From positions 1-53,468 of the forward strand of contig MHAK01000099.1 in the NCBI GenBank assembly GCA_001802945.1: 53,468 nucleotides of DNA, written 5' to 3'. The position numbers and the translations under genes were made by a program. The DNA comes from Ignavibacteria bacterium RIFCSPLOWO2_12_FULL_56_21 (GTDB taxonomy: Bacteria > Bacteroidota > Ignavibacteria > UBA10030). The notes under the pieces are model-generated. The model saw only the letters and a list, made by a program, of their open reading frames with translations, made no database searches and was not told the origin of the DNA. Every line of letters starts with the position of its first letter. Position 1 is the first letter of the stretch. Below are positions 41,051-49,500 of this stretch, piece after piece.

Positions 41051-43249
41051 ATGACCCCGGGTATCGTCATCAATGGACAGTATCAGAAGAAGCTGGACGA
41101 CTTGCTCGTCGCCTGCCGGAAGAACTTGCGGTCACTTGATGAAGACCTGATCAGCCGGGCGTTTGCCATGTCGCTTGAAGCGCACAAACACGACCTGCGG
41201 GCCTCCGGGGAGCCGTATTTCCTTCATCCGTATGAAGTGGCGCTGGTCGTTGCGAAGGAGATCGCACTCGACGATGTCTCCGTTGCCTCCGCGCTCCTTC
41301 ATGACGTCGTTGAGGATACACGATTCGAGCTGAAAGACATTCGCGCCGAATTTGGGGACGCGATCGCGGACATTGTCGACGGCGCAACGAAGATCACGGA
41401 TATCTTCGAAAGTCATGAGGTCACCCAGGCGGAAAGTTATCGCAAACTGCTGTTATCGATGGTGAACGATATTCGGGTGATGTTGATAAAATTCGCGGAC
41501 CGGCTGCACAACATGCGAACGCTGGAATATCTGCCACCCGACAAGCAGCAACGCATGGCCCGCGAAACCCTGGAGATCTACGCGCCGTTCGCACACCGCT
41601 TTGGTCTGGCGAAGATCAAATGGGAGCTTGAGGACCTTTCGTTCAAGTATCTTGACAGGAAAGAATACGACCTGATTGCGCGACAGATCAAGGTTACGCG
41701 CAAGGAACGCGAACATTACATCAACAAGTTTGTTCAGCCGATCAAAAAACGTCTCGAACGCGAGGCGATTGCCTACGAGATCGAGGGGCGCCCAAAGCAC
41801 ATCTATTCGGTGCATAACAAGATGTTGAAGCGTGCAAAACCCCTCGAGGAGATCTACGATCTGTTCGCTGTGCGCATCATTCTCGACACCGAGGACAATA
41901 ATGATTGTTTCCTCGTCTATGGCGTCGTTTCAGAGTTGTATAAACCCATTCCGGAACGATTCAAAGACTACATCTCCGTCCCAAAGAAGAACGGATATCA
42001 ATCCATCCACACAACAGTCGTCGGACCCGAAGGCCGACTTGTAGAGGTCCAGATCCGAACGCGTCAAATGCATGCGGTTGCAGAACGGGGAGTGGCCGCC
42101 CACTGGCTTTACAAAGAGGGTACTGCGCTTCTCTCCAAGGAGCTCGAGGGCTGGATCAACTGGGTGCGGGAGATCTTTGAACAAAAAACGGACGATGCTC
42201 CGCGGGAGTTGATGGAAAGCTTCAAGCTGAACCTATATCAGGACGAGATCTATGTCTTCACGCCAAAAGGCGACCTCAAGATCCTGCCCCGAAATTCAAC
42301 CCCGATAGATTTTGCCTTCGAGATCCACTCCAACGTTGGCGTGCATTGCATTGGCGCGAAGGTTAATGGTCGCATCGTGCCGCTGAACACGATACTCCGA
42401 AGCGGAGATCAGGTCGAGATCATTACGTCGAAATCCCAGAATCCGAACCCGGATTGGGAACAGTTCGTCGTTACTCACAAGGCGAAATCGTCAATCCGAC
42501 GCTGGATCCGGGAAGAGTCGAGGAAGAAGGCGGACTCAGGGAAGGAACTTTTCGAAAAAAAACTCAAACGGGCCAAGCTGCACTACAGCGAGGACGATCT
42601 GACGAAGTTTGTGCATCAGATGCGGTTTGACAATCTCCACGACTTCTATGCCGCCGTTGGAGAGGGTAAAGTCGACGCGGACGCGGTTGTCGAACAGCTT
42701 GAGTTGAGGGCAAAACACCCCACGCAGGAATTCAAGGGTACTCCGGAGGAGACGCAAACGCTCTTCACGAAATTCCTGAGCAGTGCGAGGGAAATGGCGA
42801 CCGGAATCACGATTTTCGGTTCCCATGAAAACCTGATGCACCAGTATGCGAAATGCTGCAACCCGATCCCGGGTGACGAGATCGTCGGATTTGTCACAAC
42901 CGGGGAGGGGATCAAGATCCACAGAAAAGACTGCAAGAATATCATTTCCCTTCGTCTTGTCGAAAGCGCACGACTCGTCGATGTAAATTGGCCTCCATCA
43001 AGCGGGGCGGACTTCATCGTTGCCGTGCACGTTTCGGGGAAGGACCGCCCGGGCCTCCTGAGCGACGTTACCCATGCCATTTCCACGTTTCAAAACACGA
43101 ATATCCGGAGCGTGAACATGGATTCAAAAGGGCCGATTTTCGACGGTCAGATTATTCTGTTCGTCAAGGACACCGAGCATCTGGCGAGGATCATCGAAAA
43201 GATCAAGAAGGTTCCGGGGATCATCGAAGTGGACCGATTCGTCGGATAG
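41051..43249 (+). CDS. rel: Bifunctional (p)ppGpp synthetase/hydrolase
   Basis: Makes and degrades the stringent-response alarmone. 732 residues, full length. HD hydrolase domain with ALLHDVVEDT (His84-Asp85) intact, synthetase domain with IYSVHNKMLKRAKPLEEIYD and RFKDYISVPKKNGYQSIHTT, TGS domain starting YVFTPKGDLKILPRNSTPID, zinc-finger-like segment with CCNPIPGDEIVGF, and C-terminal ACT domain (DRPGLLSDVTHAIS). Both active sites look intact, so it should be bifunctional. Followed 3 bases later by ruvX. Confidence 0.95.
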   Translation: MTPGIVINGQYQKKLDDLLVACRKNLRSLDEDLISRAFAMSLEAHKHDLRASGEPYFLHPYEVALVVAKEIALDDVSVASALLHDVVEDTRFELKDIRAEFGDAIADIVDGATKITDIFESHEVTQAESYRKLLLSMVNDIRVMLIKFADRLHNMRTLEYLPPDKQQRMARETLEIYAPFAHRFGLAKIKWELEDLSFKYLDRKEYDLIARQIKVTRKEREHYINKFVQPIKKRLEREAIAYEIEGRPKHIYSVHNKMLKRAKPLEEIYDLFAVRIILDTEDNNDCFLVYGVVSELYKPIPERFKDYISVPKKNGYQSIHTTVVGPEGRLVEVQIRTRQMHAVAERGVAAHWLYKEGTALLSKELEGWINWVREIFEQKTDDAPRELMESFKLNLYQDEIYVFTPKGDLKILPRNSTPIDFAFEIHSNVGVHCIGAKVNGRIVPLNTILRSGDQVEIITSKSQNPNPDWEQFVVTHKAKSSIRRWIREESRKKADSGKELFEKKLKRAKLHYSEDDLTKFVHQMRFDNLHDFYAAVGEGKVDADAVVEQLELRAKHPTQEFKGTPEETQTLFTKFLSSAREMATGITIFGSHENLMHQYAKCCNPIPGDEIVGFVTTGEGIKIHRKDCKNIISLRLVESARLVDVNWPPSSGADFIVAVHVSGKDRPGLLSDVTHAISTFQNTNIRSVNMDSKGPIFDGQIILFVKDTEHLARIIEKIKKVPGIIEVDRFVG

Positions 43250-43252
43250 GCC

Positions 43253-43696
43253 ATGTCGATCGTCATTGCACGCATCATCGGCATAGATTACGGGGAGCGC
43301 AGGATCGGTATTGCCCTCAGCGACCCCCTGGGCATCACGGCTCAACCCTGGGGAGCGGTCGACAATTCTCCCCAAGGTATGGTCGCCCTGAAAAACCTGG
43401 TAACGCGCGAAGGCGTGAAAACGGCAGTCGTTGGAATGCCCCTCAATCTCAGGGGGGAGAAGGGAAGGAAAGCCGAGGAAGTCGAAGCATTTATCGGACG
43501 ACTTCGTGATGTGACGGGATTGGAAGTGCTGACGTGGGATGAGAGATTCACGACGTCCATCGCACAACAAACCTACCGGGACATGGGTGCGAAACGCAAA
43601 GACCGGTCGACCAGGGACGGCAGGATCGACGCAATGGCTGCCGCCCTTATTCTCCAGGGATTTCTCGACAGCGCAAAGCACTCCCGCGCCTGTTGA
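43253..43696 (+). CDS. ruvX: Holliday junction resolvase-like RuvX (YqgF)
   Basis: 147 residues, RNase H-like fold nuclease implicated in Holliday-junction resolution or 16S rRNA 5' end processing. GIDYGERRIGIALSD has the catalytic Asp, GMPLNLRGEKG and TWDERFTTSIAQ supply the others, and DRSTRDGRIDAMAAALILQG ends the fold. Starts 3 bases after rel and ends 3 before mtgA, so the three are co-transcribed. Confidence 0.9.
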   Translation: MSIVIARIIGIDYGERRIGIALSDPLGITAQPWGAVDNSPQGMVALKNLVTREGVKTAVVGMPLNLRGEKGRKAEEVEAFIGRLRDVTGLEVLTWDERFTTSIAQQTYRDMGAKRKDRSTRDGRIDAMAAALILQGFLDSAKHSRAC

Positions 43697-43699
43697 ACA

Positions 43700-44650
43700 A
43701 TGGAAAACTCCACGGGTAAAGGCCCGAGCGACCAATTGAATCAGGCCCCGGTGCGCCCAAAGCCTTTCGAATGGGTACGGGCTCATCCTTATCGGGCGGC
43801 GGGCATCGTAGTAGGCCTTCTGGTGATGCTCGACCTCGCGACATTGCCGTTCGCGGATCTGGCGAAATTGGAGCAACGCAACCCGGGGGTGACTGCCTTC
43901 CAACAAACCTGGCTTGAATCACAGTCGGCAAACAGGAAACGCGCCGCCATCGCAAAACGGTGGGTTCCGCTTTCTTCGATCTCCGAACACTTGCTCGCCG
44001 CCGTCATCGTTGCAGAGGATGGTACGTTCTGGAATCACGAGGGGTTTGACTGGTTTGAGTTCAAGGAATCTCTGGTCCGGAATGTGCGTGAGATGCGGAG
44101 CGCCAGAGGTGCCAGCACCATCACGCAGCAGCTGGTGAAGAACTTGTATCTGTCCTCTTCGAAGAATCCTGTGCGGAAGCTGAATGAATGGATCCTGACA
44201 TGGTACGCCGAACGAGTGCTTTCGAAGCGCAGGATCCTTGAATTGTATGTGAACGTTATCGAATGGGGTCCGGGCCTGTATGGTGCCGAAGCTGCAGCCC
44301 AGAGGTACTATGGAAAGTCGGCCTCGTTGTTGTCCCGAGCAGAGGCAGCGTGCCTTGCCGCCGTCATTCCGGCCCCGAGACGATATTCACCCGTTGGCAG
44401 TTCGCGCCTGGTGGCGCGCCGATCGAAGCAGATCCTCAATCGTTTGATTGCACGGGATCGGGTGCGTGGTCGGGTCGAAGTGGAAGAGGCCGACACGACG
44501 CAGGAGATACCTGTCCCTTCGTTGCCGGATAGCTCCGGCGCGGACAGCATGGTCTCGCCTTTTCCTCCAGTGCCGGAGGATGCCGATACGACGTTCCCCG
44601 CAGACACTGGACAATCACGCGATACGACCGGTGTACACCATGGACTATAA
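43700..44650 (+). CDS. mtgA: Monofunctional peptidoglycan glycosyltransferase
   Basis: Polymerises lipid II without a transpeptidase domain. 316 residues. One N-terminal transmembrane helix (AGIVVGLLVMLDLATLPFA), then the GT51 domain: catalytic Glu in VAEDGTFWNHEGFDWFEF, RGASTITQQLVKNLYLS, and RILELYVNVIEWGPGLYGAE with AAQRYYGKSA. A low-complexity acidic tail of about 60 residues follows the domain. The stop overlaps the next gene by 11 bases. Confidence 0.93.
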   Translation: MENSTGKGPSDQLNQAPVRPKPFEWVRAHPYRAAGIVVGLLVMLDLATLPFADLAKLEQRNPGVTAFQQTWLESQSANRKRAAIAKRWVPLSSISEHLLAAVIVAEDGTFWNHEGFDWFEFKESLVRNVREMRSARGASTITQQLVKNLYLSSSKNPVRKLNEWILTWYAERVLSKRRILELYVNVIEWGPGLYGAEAAAQRYYGKSASLLSRAEAACLAAVIPAPRRYSPVGSSRLVARRSKQILNRLIARDRVRGRVEVEEADTTQEIPVPSLPDSSGADSMVSPFPPVPEDADTTFPADTGQSRDTTGVHHGL

Positions 44651-45290
44651 GGATATCGACGAACTGATCGACGAAGGGGAGGGTTTTGAACTGGAATTCA
44701 AGCGGAAGGTCACGTCTCCAAAAAAGATCGCTCGTACGTTGATAGCGTTCGCAAACACCCGCGGAGGGACGATCCTCTTCGGGGTCGATGACGATCGTAC
44801 GGTGGTCGGCGTTGGAAGCGAAAAGGAAGAGATGGAGATGATCCACACAGCGGGAGACTATTTTTGCGAACCCCCGATCGTGCCGGAGATTGATGTCGTT
44901 TCGTACAGGGGTCGCGACGTCATAGTGGCCACCGTCGCGGAAAGCGCAGTCAAGCCCCATGAATTGGTGCGTGATGAAGAGGAGAATGGGGATTCGCGTG
45001 TATTCATCCGGGTAAACGACAAGACCGTCGCGGCTAGCAAGGAAGTCATACGGATACTCAGGTCGGAACATCCGGATGCGCCGCCGTTGCGCATTGCGAT
45101 CGGAGACACGGAGCGGAGACTCTTCGAGTATCTTGATCAGCATGAGCGGATCACCGTCCGCCAATTTGGCGACCTGGTGAACATCTCAGCACGAAGGGCG
45201 TCGCGTTCATTGATCCAGCTGGTTCGCGCAGGCGTGTTGCGCGTTCACACACATGAGAAGGAAGAGTACTTTACGAGGGCCTTTGACTAG
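44640..45290 (+). CDS. AlbA_2 (Schlafen-type) putative DNA-binding protein
   Basis: 216 residues from the ATG at 44640, overlapping the mtgA end by 11 bases. Residues 1-120 form an AlbA_2 domain: EGEGFELEFKRKV, then ARTLIAFANTRGGTILFGVD with DRTVVGVGS. Its C-terminal part looks like a winged helix (LFEYLDQHERITVRQFGDLV, then ISARRASRSLIQLVRAGVL). This arrangement occurs in putative transcription regulators. Target and signal unknown. Last gene of the rel-ruvX-mtgA run. Confidence 0.75.
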   Translation: MDYKDIDELIDEGEGFELEFKRKVTSPKKIARTLIAFANTRGGTILFGVDDDRTVVGVGSEKEEMEMIHTAGDYFCEPPIVPEIDVVSYRGRDVIVATVAESAVKPHELVRDEEENGDSRVFIRVNDKTVAASKEVIRILRSEHPDAPPLRIAIGDTERRLFEYLDQHERITVRQFGDLVNISARRASRSLIQLVRAGVLRVHTHEKEEYFTRAFD

Positions 45291-45311
45291 ACGCACTCTC
45301 GGAAACCGGCC

Positions 45312-45860
45312 TTAGTGTTGCGCGTTCTGCGAACGAAAACGGCGGGACAACTCATAGAGGGCGATTCCAACAGCCACAGCAACATTGAGCGAGTCTTTCG
45401 AACCATACATCGGGATTTCGAGCACATGCTCACACATTCGGAGAACGTCCGCGGAAACTCCGACAACCTCGTTGCCGGCCACAAGGGCAAGCGGTCCGGT
45501 CGGGAGCTTCCAAGAGTGGAGCGGCACCGAGCCGTGCGTCACCTCGAGGCCGCACAGCAGGTATCCCTCGGATTTGAGAGTTTTCAGCCCTTCTAGCGGA
45601 CTTCGAAAATATCGCCAGGGGACAGTCGACGTTGCTCCCAGGGCGGTTTTATCAATCTCTTTCCGAGGCGGCTTCGGAGTATATCCGGTCAGTATCAATT
45701 CTCGAATGAAAACAGCGTCTGCTGTGCGGAAGATCGACCCTACATTGTAAAGACTACGGATATTGTCGAGTACTGCGCAAACGGGCAAACGGTCCATGTC
45801 AGCAAAGCGGCCCCGGCTCTTGCGACGTTCTGTCAATTCTTCATTCGTCATCTTTATCAT
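45312..45860 (-). CDS. SpoU/TrmH family RNA 2'-O-methyltransferase
   Basis: 182 residues with the SPOUT trefoil-knot motifs: VLDNIRSLYNVGSIFRTADA (motif 1), LALVAGNEVVGVS (motif 2) and IPMYGSKDSLNVAVAVGIA (motif 3). It methylates ribose of a tRNA or rRNA. TrmH, TrmL and RlmB cannot be separated by sight; it lacks the N-terminal substrate-binding domain of RlmB, which favours a tRNA target. It is transcribed convergently with the AlbA_2 gene and divergently from cmk. Confidence 0.88.
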   Translation of the reverse strand: MIKMTNEELTERRKSRGRFADMDRLPVCAVLDNIRSLYNVGSIFRTADAVFIRELILTGYTPKPPRKEIDKTALGATSTVPWRYFRSPLEGLKTLKSEGYLLCGLEVTHGSVPLHSWKLPTGPLALVAGNEVVGVSADVLRMCEHVLEIPMYGSKDSLNVAVAVGIALYELSRRFRSQNAQH

Positions 45861-45916
45861 GACAGAACTTAGCCGAAATCGCCTTCAGAATCTGCTCGAA
45901 TATGGCATCACCTCGG

Positions 45917-45945
45917 TTGCCTGACTGGCAGAATTTCAGTATATT
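45917..45945 (+). promoter_or_regulatory. cmk-ispH promoter
   Basis: TTGCCT (45917-45922), 17 bases, TATATT (45940-45945). Start site near 45952, about 17 bases before the TTG start of cmk. Confidence 0.6.
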
Positions 45946-45968
45946 TTAAGCCCGATTTCATTGAATAA

Positions 45969-46649
45969 TTGAAACCGCTCGTCATCGCAATCGACGGACC
46001 CGCAGCGTCGGGGAAAAGCAGCACTGCGCGTCTGGTCGCACGGGCGCTCGGGTTCTTGCATATCGACACGGGGGCGATGTACCGCGCAGTGACATTCAAA
46101 GTACTTCGTTCGGGCGTCGATCCGACGGATGAAGCGGCTGTGGTCGACGTCGCGCGTGCAACGAAAGTGGCCCTGGTACAGTCGCCACAGGGGATCAGGG
46201 TCTTCCTGGACGATAAAGATGTAACGTCGGAGGTCCGGGCGCCCGACGTTACCCGCACGGTCAGCTCGGTCAGCAGTTATCCAGGCGTCCGGGAAGTCAT
46301 GGTCCGGCTCCAACGTTCGCTTGCGGCCAAAGGGGGTGTGGTTCTTGAAGGAAGAGACATCGGAACGGTGGTTCTTCCCTCGGCGGACCTCAAGATTTTC
46401 ATGATTGCGAACGTCACGGAACGGGCGCGGCGGCGAAAGCGGGACTTAGCGTCGGCGGGCATCGAAGCCGAGGAGGATGCGCTGGTCCGGGAGATCGCTG
46501 AACGCGATCATCGTGATGCGACACGAGCTGCCAGTCCAATGAAGAAAGCAGACGACGCTGTGGAAGTCGACACTTCCAATTTGACGATCGAGGAGCAGGT
46601 GGACTTTATAGTGAAGAAGGCCCGGGCGGTGAGCAGGCGGCGTTCATGA
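45969..46649 (+). CDS. cmk: Cytidylate kinase
   Basis: Phosphorylates CMP and dCMP. 226 residues from a TTG start at 45969 (no ATG in a suitable place). P-loop GPAASGKSSTARLVA, HIDTGAMYRAVT, LEGRDIGTVVLPSADLKIF, and ERDHRDATRAASPMKKADDA are all typical. The ATGA overlap with ispH implies coupled translation. The order cmk, ispH, rpsA is conserved in various bacteria. Confidence 0.94.
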   Translation: MKPLVIAIDGPAASGKSSTARLVARALGFLHIDTGAMYRAVTFKVLRSGVDPTDEAAVVDVARATKVALVQSPQGIRVFLDDKDVTSEVRAPDVTRTVSSVSSYPGVREVMVRLQRSLAAKGGVVLEGRDIGTVVLPSADLKIFMIANVTERARRRKRDLASAGIEAEEDALVREIAERDHRDATRAASPMKKADDAVEVDTSNLTIEEQVDFIVKKARAVSRRRS

Positions 46650-47551
46650 AAGTGACCGTTGACAGGTTTTCCGGATTCTGCTGGGGCGTCGTGCGTACCA
46701 TCGAGATCGCCGAGCAGGAGCTTTCCAGGCAGGAGCCCCTGTATTCACTGGGCGAGATCATCCACAATCCTATGGAGATCCAGCGCCTTGGCGACAAAGG
46801 TCTTTCGACGATTACTGTCAACGAGATGGAGAAGGCGAAGGGGGGACACATCCTGATCCGCGCTCATGGAGAGCCTCCTTCGACGTACTCGCGCGCTGAA
46901 GAACTGGGCATCACGATTATTGACGCCACGTGTCCGGTCGTAACGAAGGTTCAGGAGCGAATTAGAAAATTCTTTCTGGAAGGCTTCCAAATCGTCGTCT
47001 TTGGCAAAAAAGAACATGCTGAAGTGATCGGCCTTGTTGGACAGACACAGGGTCAAGCCGTCGTCATCAAATCGCTAGAAGAGACCGACCGGGTCCAACT
47101 CAACAGAAAGACGGTCTTGTTCTCGCAAACAACGATGGACAAAGCGACGTTCTATGCCATTCGGGACGCCCTGAAAGCGAAGATCAAAGACCTTGTCGTC
47201 GGATCGATTGAAGATGAAGCGATCGATTTTCACGCCAAGGATACGATCTGCGGACAAGTATCCGGAAGAGACAAGAAGATCCGGGAATTTGCCAGATCGA
47301 ACGATGTCGTCGTCTTCGTCGCAGGCAGACACTCTTCGAACGGTAAGGTGTTGTTCGATATCGTGCGCTCGGAGAATGCACGGACGCATTTCATCGAAGA
47401 TATTGCGGAACTGGAACCTGCGTGGTTCGCTGGGGCAGGGACCGTCGGTATCACGGGGGCGACGTCCACGCCGCAATGGCTCATGGAACGCGTCCGCCAG
47501 GAAATCGAACGCCGGTATGTTCCGGCGACAGAATCTGTACAGTCATCCTAA
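46646..47551 (+). CDS. ispH: 4-hydroxy-3-methylbut-2-enyl diphosphate reductase
   Basis: Last step of the MEP isoprenoid pathway, a [4Fe-4S] enzyme. 301 residues. Three cluster cysteines: GFCWGV near residue 12, DATCPVV and DTICGQV. SLGEIIHNPMEIQRLGDKG and GITGATSTPQWLMERV are also typical. It needs clusters, presumably from the SUF operon in this window. Overlaps cmk by 4 bases and is followed, after a structured leader, by rpsA. Confidence 0.94.
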   Translation: MKVTVDRFSGFCWGVVRTIEIAEQELSRQEPLYSLGEIIHNPMEIQRLGDKGLSTITVNEMEKAKGGHILIRAHGEPPSTYSRAEELGITIIDATCPVVTKVQERIRKFFLEGFQIVVFGKKEHAEVIGLVGQTQGQAVVIKSLEETDRVQLNRKTVLFSQTTMDKATFYAIRDALKAKIKDLVVGSIEDEAIDFHAKDTICGQVSGRDKKIREFARSNDVVVFVAGRHSSNGKVLFDIVRSENARTHFIEDIAELEPAWFAGAGTVGITGATSTPQWLMERVRQEIERRYVPATESVQSS

Positions 47552-47647
47552 ATCACAAACCATTCACACACACAAACAGCAACAGCCGCAGGACAGAGTC
47601 CCGCCCGCGTTGTGATGACTGACGCGAAAGGACGAATGGACGGCGGT

Positions 47648-47679
47648 GTTTCCGCGACAACGCGGAAACTTTCAGGAGG
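47648..47679 (+). promoter_or_regulatory. rpsA leader hairpin and ribosome site
   Basis: GTTTCCGCG (47648-47656), loop ACAA, CGCGGAAAC (47661-47669): a perfect 9-bp stem four bases before the AGGAGG ribosome site (47674-47679). No T-run follows, so it is not a terminator. A stem at that position is a likely site for translational control, perhaps by S1 itself. Confidence 0.55.
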
Positions 47680-47683
47680 TTGA

Positions 47684-49408
47684 ATGTCAGCCGGCAAAAA
47701 CGGCGGGTACAACGTTGACGAAGGCGGTTATTCGGAAAGCGAGTACCAGCAGCTTCAAAAAATGTATGAAAGCACGATGGGCTCGATCACCGCTCAGGAG
47801 ATCGTCAAGGGCCGTGTAGTGCATATCAGCGATGACCATGTCGTCGTCGACATCGGATTTAAATCCGAGGGCTCCATCTCCGTCACGGAATTCCCGAACA
47901 TCAAGGACATGAAGGTCGGTGATGAGATCGAGGTCTTCCTCGAAAGCGTCGAGAACAAGGACGGACAACTTGTCCTTTCCCGGAAGCGGGCGGACTTCAT
48001 GCGGATCTGGGAGCGTGTCGTACGCTCGCACACTACCGGCGAACTCGTGCGTGGACGGTGCGTGCGGCGGACAAAGGGAGGACTCGTGGTCGATCTGTTC
48101 GGCCTCGATGCATTCCTGCCCGGCTCACAGATCGACGTCCGGCCGGTCCGCGACTTCGACAAGTATATTGGCGAAGAAATGGACTTCCGAGTGGTCAAAG
48201 TCAACCATCCCTCGGAGAACGTGGTTGTCAGCCACAAGGTGCTCGTTGAAGAAGAACTCGCCACGCAGCGTAAGGCAATCCTCGAGAAACTGGAAAAAGG
48301 ACAGATCCTTGAAGGCCATGCAAAAGCCATCACCGATTTCGGCGTGTTCGTTGACCTCGGCGGTGTCGATGGCCTGGTGCACATCACGGACCTTTCCTGG
48401 GGACGCGTCAATCATCCCTCGGAAGTCGTCAAGCTTGACCAGACGGTCAACGTGGTGGTGCTCGATTACGATGCGGAAAAGAAGCGCATTTCGCTCGGCA
48501 TGAAACAGCTCCTGCCGCATCCGTGGGAGAATATCCATACGAAATACCCGGTGGGCACAAAGATTAACGGTAAGGTCGTGTCGCTGACGGATTACGGCGC
48601 CTTCGTTGAGATCGAGAAGGGTATCGAAGGTCTGATCCATATCTCAGAGATGAGCTGGACACAGCATATTAAGCATCCTTCGCAGGTCGTGTCGATGGGA
48701 CAGATGATCGACGCGATCATCCTGTCGCTCGACAAGGAAGGGAAGAAGATCTCTCTCGGCATGAAGCAGTTGGAGCCGGACCCTTGGACGACGCTAATGC
48801 AGAAATATCCGATCGGATCGCGGCATACGGGCTCCGTCCGGAATCTGACCAATTTCGGCGTGTTCGTCGAGCTGGAAGAAGGGGTCGATGGCCTGGTGCA
48901 CATTTCCGACCTTTCGTGGACGAAAAAGATACGTCACCCGGGCGAAGTGGTCAAAAAGGGGGACAAGCTCGACGTCATTATCTTGAGCATCGACGTCGAA
49001 CAGCGGCGCATTTCGCTGGGACACAAACAGTTACAGGACAACCCATGGGACGGCTTTGAGAACGCGTACAAGGTTGGCACCGACGTGGAAGCAAAGATCG
49101 TGCGCATCATCGAAAAAGGCGTGATCGTCGAACTTCCGCTGGGTGTTGACGGCTTCGTTCCCATTTCGCAGCTTTCGCAAACGCCCGTCAAGAACATCGC
49201 GGATTCGTTCAAGCCGGGTGAAGCGTTGCAGCTCAGCGTCATCGAGTTCGACAAGGAAGGGAAGAAGATCGTTCTGTCCGCCCTGGAATATCTGCGGGGC
49301 AAGGAACAGAAGCTTGTGGACGACTATGTAGCGTCCCACAAGTTGACGCCCATGACGATGAAGGATGTGTTGACGACTCCGTTGCCGTCGGACGAATCAG
49401 CGAACTGA
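47684..49408 (+). CDS. rpsA: 30S ribosomal protein S1
   Basis: Binds mRNA and helps initiation on weak ribosome sites, useful in a genome where many starts lack one. 574 residues with six S1 OB-fold domains of about 70 residues. The last four have the RNA-binding signature: TDFGVFVDLGGVDGLVHITD, TDYGAFVEIEKGIEGLIHIS, TNFGVFVELEEGVDGLVHIS and EKGVIVELPLGVDGFVPIS. Start at ATG 47684 with a strong AGGAGG site. It is followed by a terminator. Confidence 0.95.
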   Translation: MSAGKNGGYNVDEGGYSESEYQQLQKMYESTMGSITAQEIVKGRVVHISDDHVVVDIGFKSEGSISVTEFPNIKDMKVGDEIEVFLESVENKDGQLVLSRKRADFMRIWERVVRSHTTGELVRGRCVRRTKGGLVVDLFGLDAFLPGSQIDVRPVRDFDKYIGEEMDFRVVKVNHPSENVVVSHKVLVEEELATQRKAILEKLEKGQILEGHAKAITDFGVFVDLGGVDGLVHITDLSWGRVNHPSEVVKLDQTVNVVVLDYDAEKKRISLGMKQLLPHPWENIHTKYPVGTKINGKVVSLTDYGAFVEIEKGIEGLIHISEMSWTQHIKHPSQVVSMGQMIDAIILSLDKEGKKISLGMKQLEPDPWTTLMQKYPIGSRHTGSVRNLTNFGVFVELEEGVDGLVHISDLSWTKKIRHPGEVVKKGDKLDVIILSIDVEQRRISLGHKQLQDNPWDGFENAYKVGTDVEAKIVRIIEKGVIVELPLGVDGFVPISQLSQTPVKNIADSFKPGEALQLSVIEFDKEGKKIVLSALEYLRGKEQKLVDDYVASHKLTPMTMKDVLTTPLPSDESAN

Positions 49409-49428
49409 TCCATCGTGCGGTACACATC

Positions 49429-49464
49429 AAAGAGTTGTCTGACTCGTTCGGGCAACTCTTTTTT
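49429..49464 (+). terminator. Rho-independent terminator after rpsA
   Basis: AAAGAGTTG (49429-49437) pairs with CAACTCTTT (49453-49461), with a 15-base loop and a T tail. Starts 20 bases after the rpsA stop. Confidence 0.88.
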
Positions 49465-49500
49465 GTTATTCTCCCAGGTTGTATCTTGAACTCAGACACC

